The translations under genes were made by a program, and so were the position numbers. From Paenibacillus sp. SY21-1 (lineage in GTDB: Bacteria > Bacillota > Bacilli > Paenibacillales > Paenibacillaceae): a DNA stretch of 64,000 nt. Within the stretch, counting starts at the first letter, position 1; every line of letters starts with the position of its first letter. Where the stretch lies: positions 62,001 through 126,000 of the forward strand of contig NZ_STGF01000017.1 of the NCBI RefSeq assembly GCF_005222705.1, given 5' to 3'. This document shows positions 62,628 through 64,000 of the stretch, in pieces. The notes under the pieces were generated by a model. The model did no database searches, was not told the origin of the DNA, and saw nothing but the letters and a program-made list of their open reading frames with translations.

Positions 62628-63230
62628 CTACATCAAACCTCGTTCCTTGAGCGAGTAATAGCTATCTTTTGCTATGATGACGTGGTCGTGACAGGGAATA
62701 CCAATGATCTCTGAAGCCTGAACAAGCCGTTCAGTCAACTGAACATCCTCAGGTGATGGAGTGCAGTCTCCAGAGGGATGATTATGAATGGCGATAATAG
62801 AGCTTGCCGAACGCTTTATGGCTGGAATGAACGTCTCACGTGGATGAACCAAGCTGCTGTTTAATGTTCCACGAGATATTAACTCCGTACCGATAATGCC
62901 GTTCTTCGTCGAGAGCATAATTATGTGGAATTCCTCAACATTCAGAACTCCGATAGAGCAGCGGAAAATATCGAATACGTCTCTAGGTGAGCGGATGAAT
63001 TTCGGTGTTTCCTTCGGCATGTTCAGAAGTAGTGCCAGTTTCAATGCGGATTGAATTTGCTTAGCACGCATTGGCCCAATTCCCTTGATCGAAGTCAGTT
63101 CATACTCCGATGCATCCATTAAGTCGTATGGAGTATTGAATTTGGAAACCAGTTCTTGGACGACAACGCTGTTCTCTTTTATGCAGAGAGCTTCGGAAAT
63201 TGCTGTGCGGAATGTATGTGGATTACTCAT
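62628..63230 (-). CDS. radC: RadC-family JAB/MPN-domain protein
   Basis: 200 residues. N-terminal helix-hairpin-helix (SEYELTSIKGIGPMRAKQIQ) and C-terminal MPN+/JAMM metal site HNHPSGDCTPSPED. RadC proteins are common on mobile elements; the old DNA-repair assignment is doubtful and the biochemical role is not settled. It is probably co-transcribed with the two small genes upstream on the minus strand. Confidence 0.92.
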   Translation of the reverse strand: MSNPHTFRTAISEALCIKENSVVVQELVSKFNTPYDLMDASEYELTSIKGIGPMRAKQIQSALKLALLLNMPKETPKFIRSPRDVFDIFRCSIGVLNVEEFHIIMLSTKNGIIGTELISRGTLNSSLVHPRETFIPAIKRSASSIIAIHNHPSGDCTPSPEDVQLTERLVQASEIIGIPCHDHVIIAKDSYYSLKERGLM

Positions 63231-63340
63231 ATGTACATAACCTCCAATGGTATGATAGGGATAAACAAAAATAGGGAGCCAGCCGAAGCCGCTCCCTTGA
63301 ATAGGTATAGATATTGAGTTATTATTGAATTGAAATGGAA

Positions 63341-63529
63341 TTATTGAGGGCGCTGCCAGGCGTCCTTTTTCATGCCTTGAAGTTCTTTAAGCTGCATCTC
63401 TGTAATAACGAGCATAGCAAGGCAACGGATATACTGCCTTCCCTCGACAGTGCGAAGCGAAGCCTGTTCATTCAGACGCTTCCTGACGCTCTGTAGAGCC
63501 TTTTTACGTTTCTGCAATTGTTTGTTCAC
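63341..63529 (-). CDS. Small hypothetical helical protein
   Basis: 62 residues, basic and predicted coiled-coil (LQKRKKALQSVRKRLNEQAS). GTG 63529 has AGAGGAGGAA upstream. No family recognised. Confidence 0.5.
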   Translation of the reverse strand: MNKQLQKRKKALQSVRKRLNEQASLRTVEGRQYIRCLAMLVITEMQLKELQGMKKDAWQRPQ

Positions 63530-63553
63530 AGACAATTCCTCCTCTTAACTGAC

Positions 63554-63766
63554 TCAATTTAGACGCTTTAGATACCGTTCTAACTGCTTAGGATAATACT
63601 TGTGGAAGTAGCCGCCAACATATCGAATAGCCAACTCCTCGTCGATCTTCCAAACTCTCAGGAAGTATACTTCCAAAACGTGAGCAGCCATTACAATCTG
63701 ATTTTGTGCTACGAGTTGCCTCGCCAGAACCGTCATTTCATCACTAATATGCTTCTCTTCTTTCAT
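63554..63766 (-). CDS. Small hypothetical protein
   Basis: 70 residues (EKHISDEMTVLARQLVAQNQ, YVGGYFHKYYPKQLERYLKR). ATG 63766 follows GGAGTGA; the TTG at 63772 is too close to it. Function unknown. Confidence 0.5.
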   Translation of the reverse strand: MKEEKHISDEMTVLARQLVAQNQIVMAAHVLEVYFLRVWKIDEELAIRYVGGYFHKYYPKQLERYLKRLN

Positions 63767-63819
63767 TACCAAATCACTCCTTTTGGCGTACTTCTCATTC
63801 CGCCAGTTTAGTTCCTGTC

Positions 63820-63864
63820 AAAAGGACCCTGCTATTGCCAGTCGCGGCAATACAACAGAGTCCT
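63820..63864 (-). terminator. Intrinsic terminator (minus strand)
   Basis: On the minus strand GGACTCTGTTGTATTGCC pairs with GGCAATAGCAGGGTCC (one bulge, one mismatch) around GCGACT, followed by TTTT. It ends the gene entering from the right edge. Confidence 0.75.
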
Positions 63865-64000
63865 AACGATTCTTGATTTTCTTCCTGAGTACCTGATTAG
63901 CCTTCTTTGACCAGGTATTACCGTACTTGTTCTGGCACCATGTCGAATGTTCGCTCCAGACGATTCGCCTGTTCTCAGCGATGTCTTCCAGACCAAGGCG
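63863..64000 (-). CDS. Hypothetical protein, C-terminal part (cut by window edge)
   Basis: The last 45 codons of a minus-strand gene running in from beyond 64000 (RLGLEDIAENRRIVWSEHST, NTWSKKANQVLRKKIKNR), stop TAG at 63865-63863, directly followed by a terminator. Basic; no family can be assigned from this part. Confidence 0.5.
   Translation of the reverse strand, partial: RLGLEDIAENRRIVWSEHSTWCQNKYGNTWSKKANQVLRKKIKNR

Larger units (their letters stand above)
47117..64000. mobile_element. Integrated mobile element at tRNA-Leu (right end not in window)
   Basis: Starts at the tRNA-Leu 3' end. It has an integrase at the edge, an AT-rich composition unlike the left side, a II/X-type replication gene, RadC, HTH regulators, nuclease genes, many small orphan genes and decayed genes. 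No structural phage genes or conjugation genes are visible here, so its class (prophage, integrative plasmid, conjugative element) is open. No copy of the tRNA-Leu 3' end was seen further right, so the element probably continues past 64000. Confidence 0.75.

Noticed and set aside
47117..64000. CRISPR array or cas genes
   Set aside because: No regularly spaced direct repeats. The Cas4-like motif at 57.7-57.9 kb is only a fold resemblance.
48234..64000. Right attachment site (second copy of tRNA-Leu 3' end)
   Set aside because: No copy of the ATCGGTTCGATCC segment was seen by eye, so the right end is assumed to be outside the window.

Overview
The window reads as a chromosome segment of an endospore-forming, Gram-positive bacterium of the Bacilli. 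The best inferred fit is Paenibacillaceae (Paenibacillus-like). The reasons are a division and cell-wall cluster followed by spoIIGA-sigE-sigG, a ylm/sepF/divIVA block, T-box control of ileS, PyrR control of the pyrimidine operon, LL-diaminopimelate aminotransferase (dapL), a YteA-type sporulation protein, many TTG starts with strong Shine-Dalgarno sites, and GC-rich codons in the left three quarters.

Layout. 1-11.4 kb: murE (left end cut off), murF, mraY, murD, spoVE, a remnant of murB (murG and most of murB are missing), murA, divIB/ftsQ, ftsA, ftsZ. 11.6-14.3 kb: the sporulation sigma factors (spoIIGA, sigE, sigG). 14.3-15.5 kb: a TetR-type regulator and a membrane protein on the minus strand, with two matching palindromic operators. 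15.6-19.7 kb: ylmC, pgeF, yggS-type PLP protein, sepF, yggT-type, ylmH, divIVA. 19.7-26.0 kb: T-box leader, ileS, a small membrane protein, a YteA-type zinc-finger protein, lspA, rluD-type pseudouridine synthase. 26.1-27.4 kb: dapL. 27.4-36.7 kb: PyrR attenuator and pyrR-pyrB-pyrC-carA-carB-pyrF-pyrE, without pyrP, pyrK or pyrD. 36.8-38.5 kb: a chemoreceptor. 38.6-45.8 kb: a five-gene ABC export-type module (ATPase, lipoprotein adaptor, FtsX-like permease with a glycine-rich insert, second ATPase with an AbrB-like tail, solute-binding lipoprotein), preceded by an ECF-type promoter-like sequence. 45.9-46.7 kb: a 2H phosphoesterase and a small protein. 46.8-47.1 kb: tRNA-fMet, tRNA-Ile2(CAT) and tRNA-Leu(TAA).

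From the 3' end of tRNA-Leu to the right edge the base composition becomes AT-rich and the gene content changes to that of an integrated mobile element. This region has a tyrosine integrase directly after the tRNA, HTH and excisionase-like proteins, several decayed genes, an Mrr-like nuclease, a gene II/X-type replication protein, RadC, XRE regulators and many small genes of unknown function. The right end of the element is not in the window.

The most unusual part is 57.5-61.5 kb. A regulator/PD-(D/E)XK-nuclease gene pair is divergent from a tiny ORF, a 276-residue protein of unknown function and a compact group II-like reverse-transcriptase homologue whose catalytic YxDD box is destroyed. 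The two arms share a palindromic promoter region. This is the best candidate for an undescribed (possibly defence-related) system, but its function cannot be proven from sequence alone.
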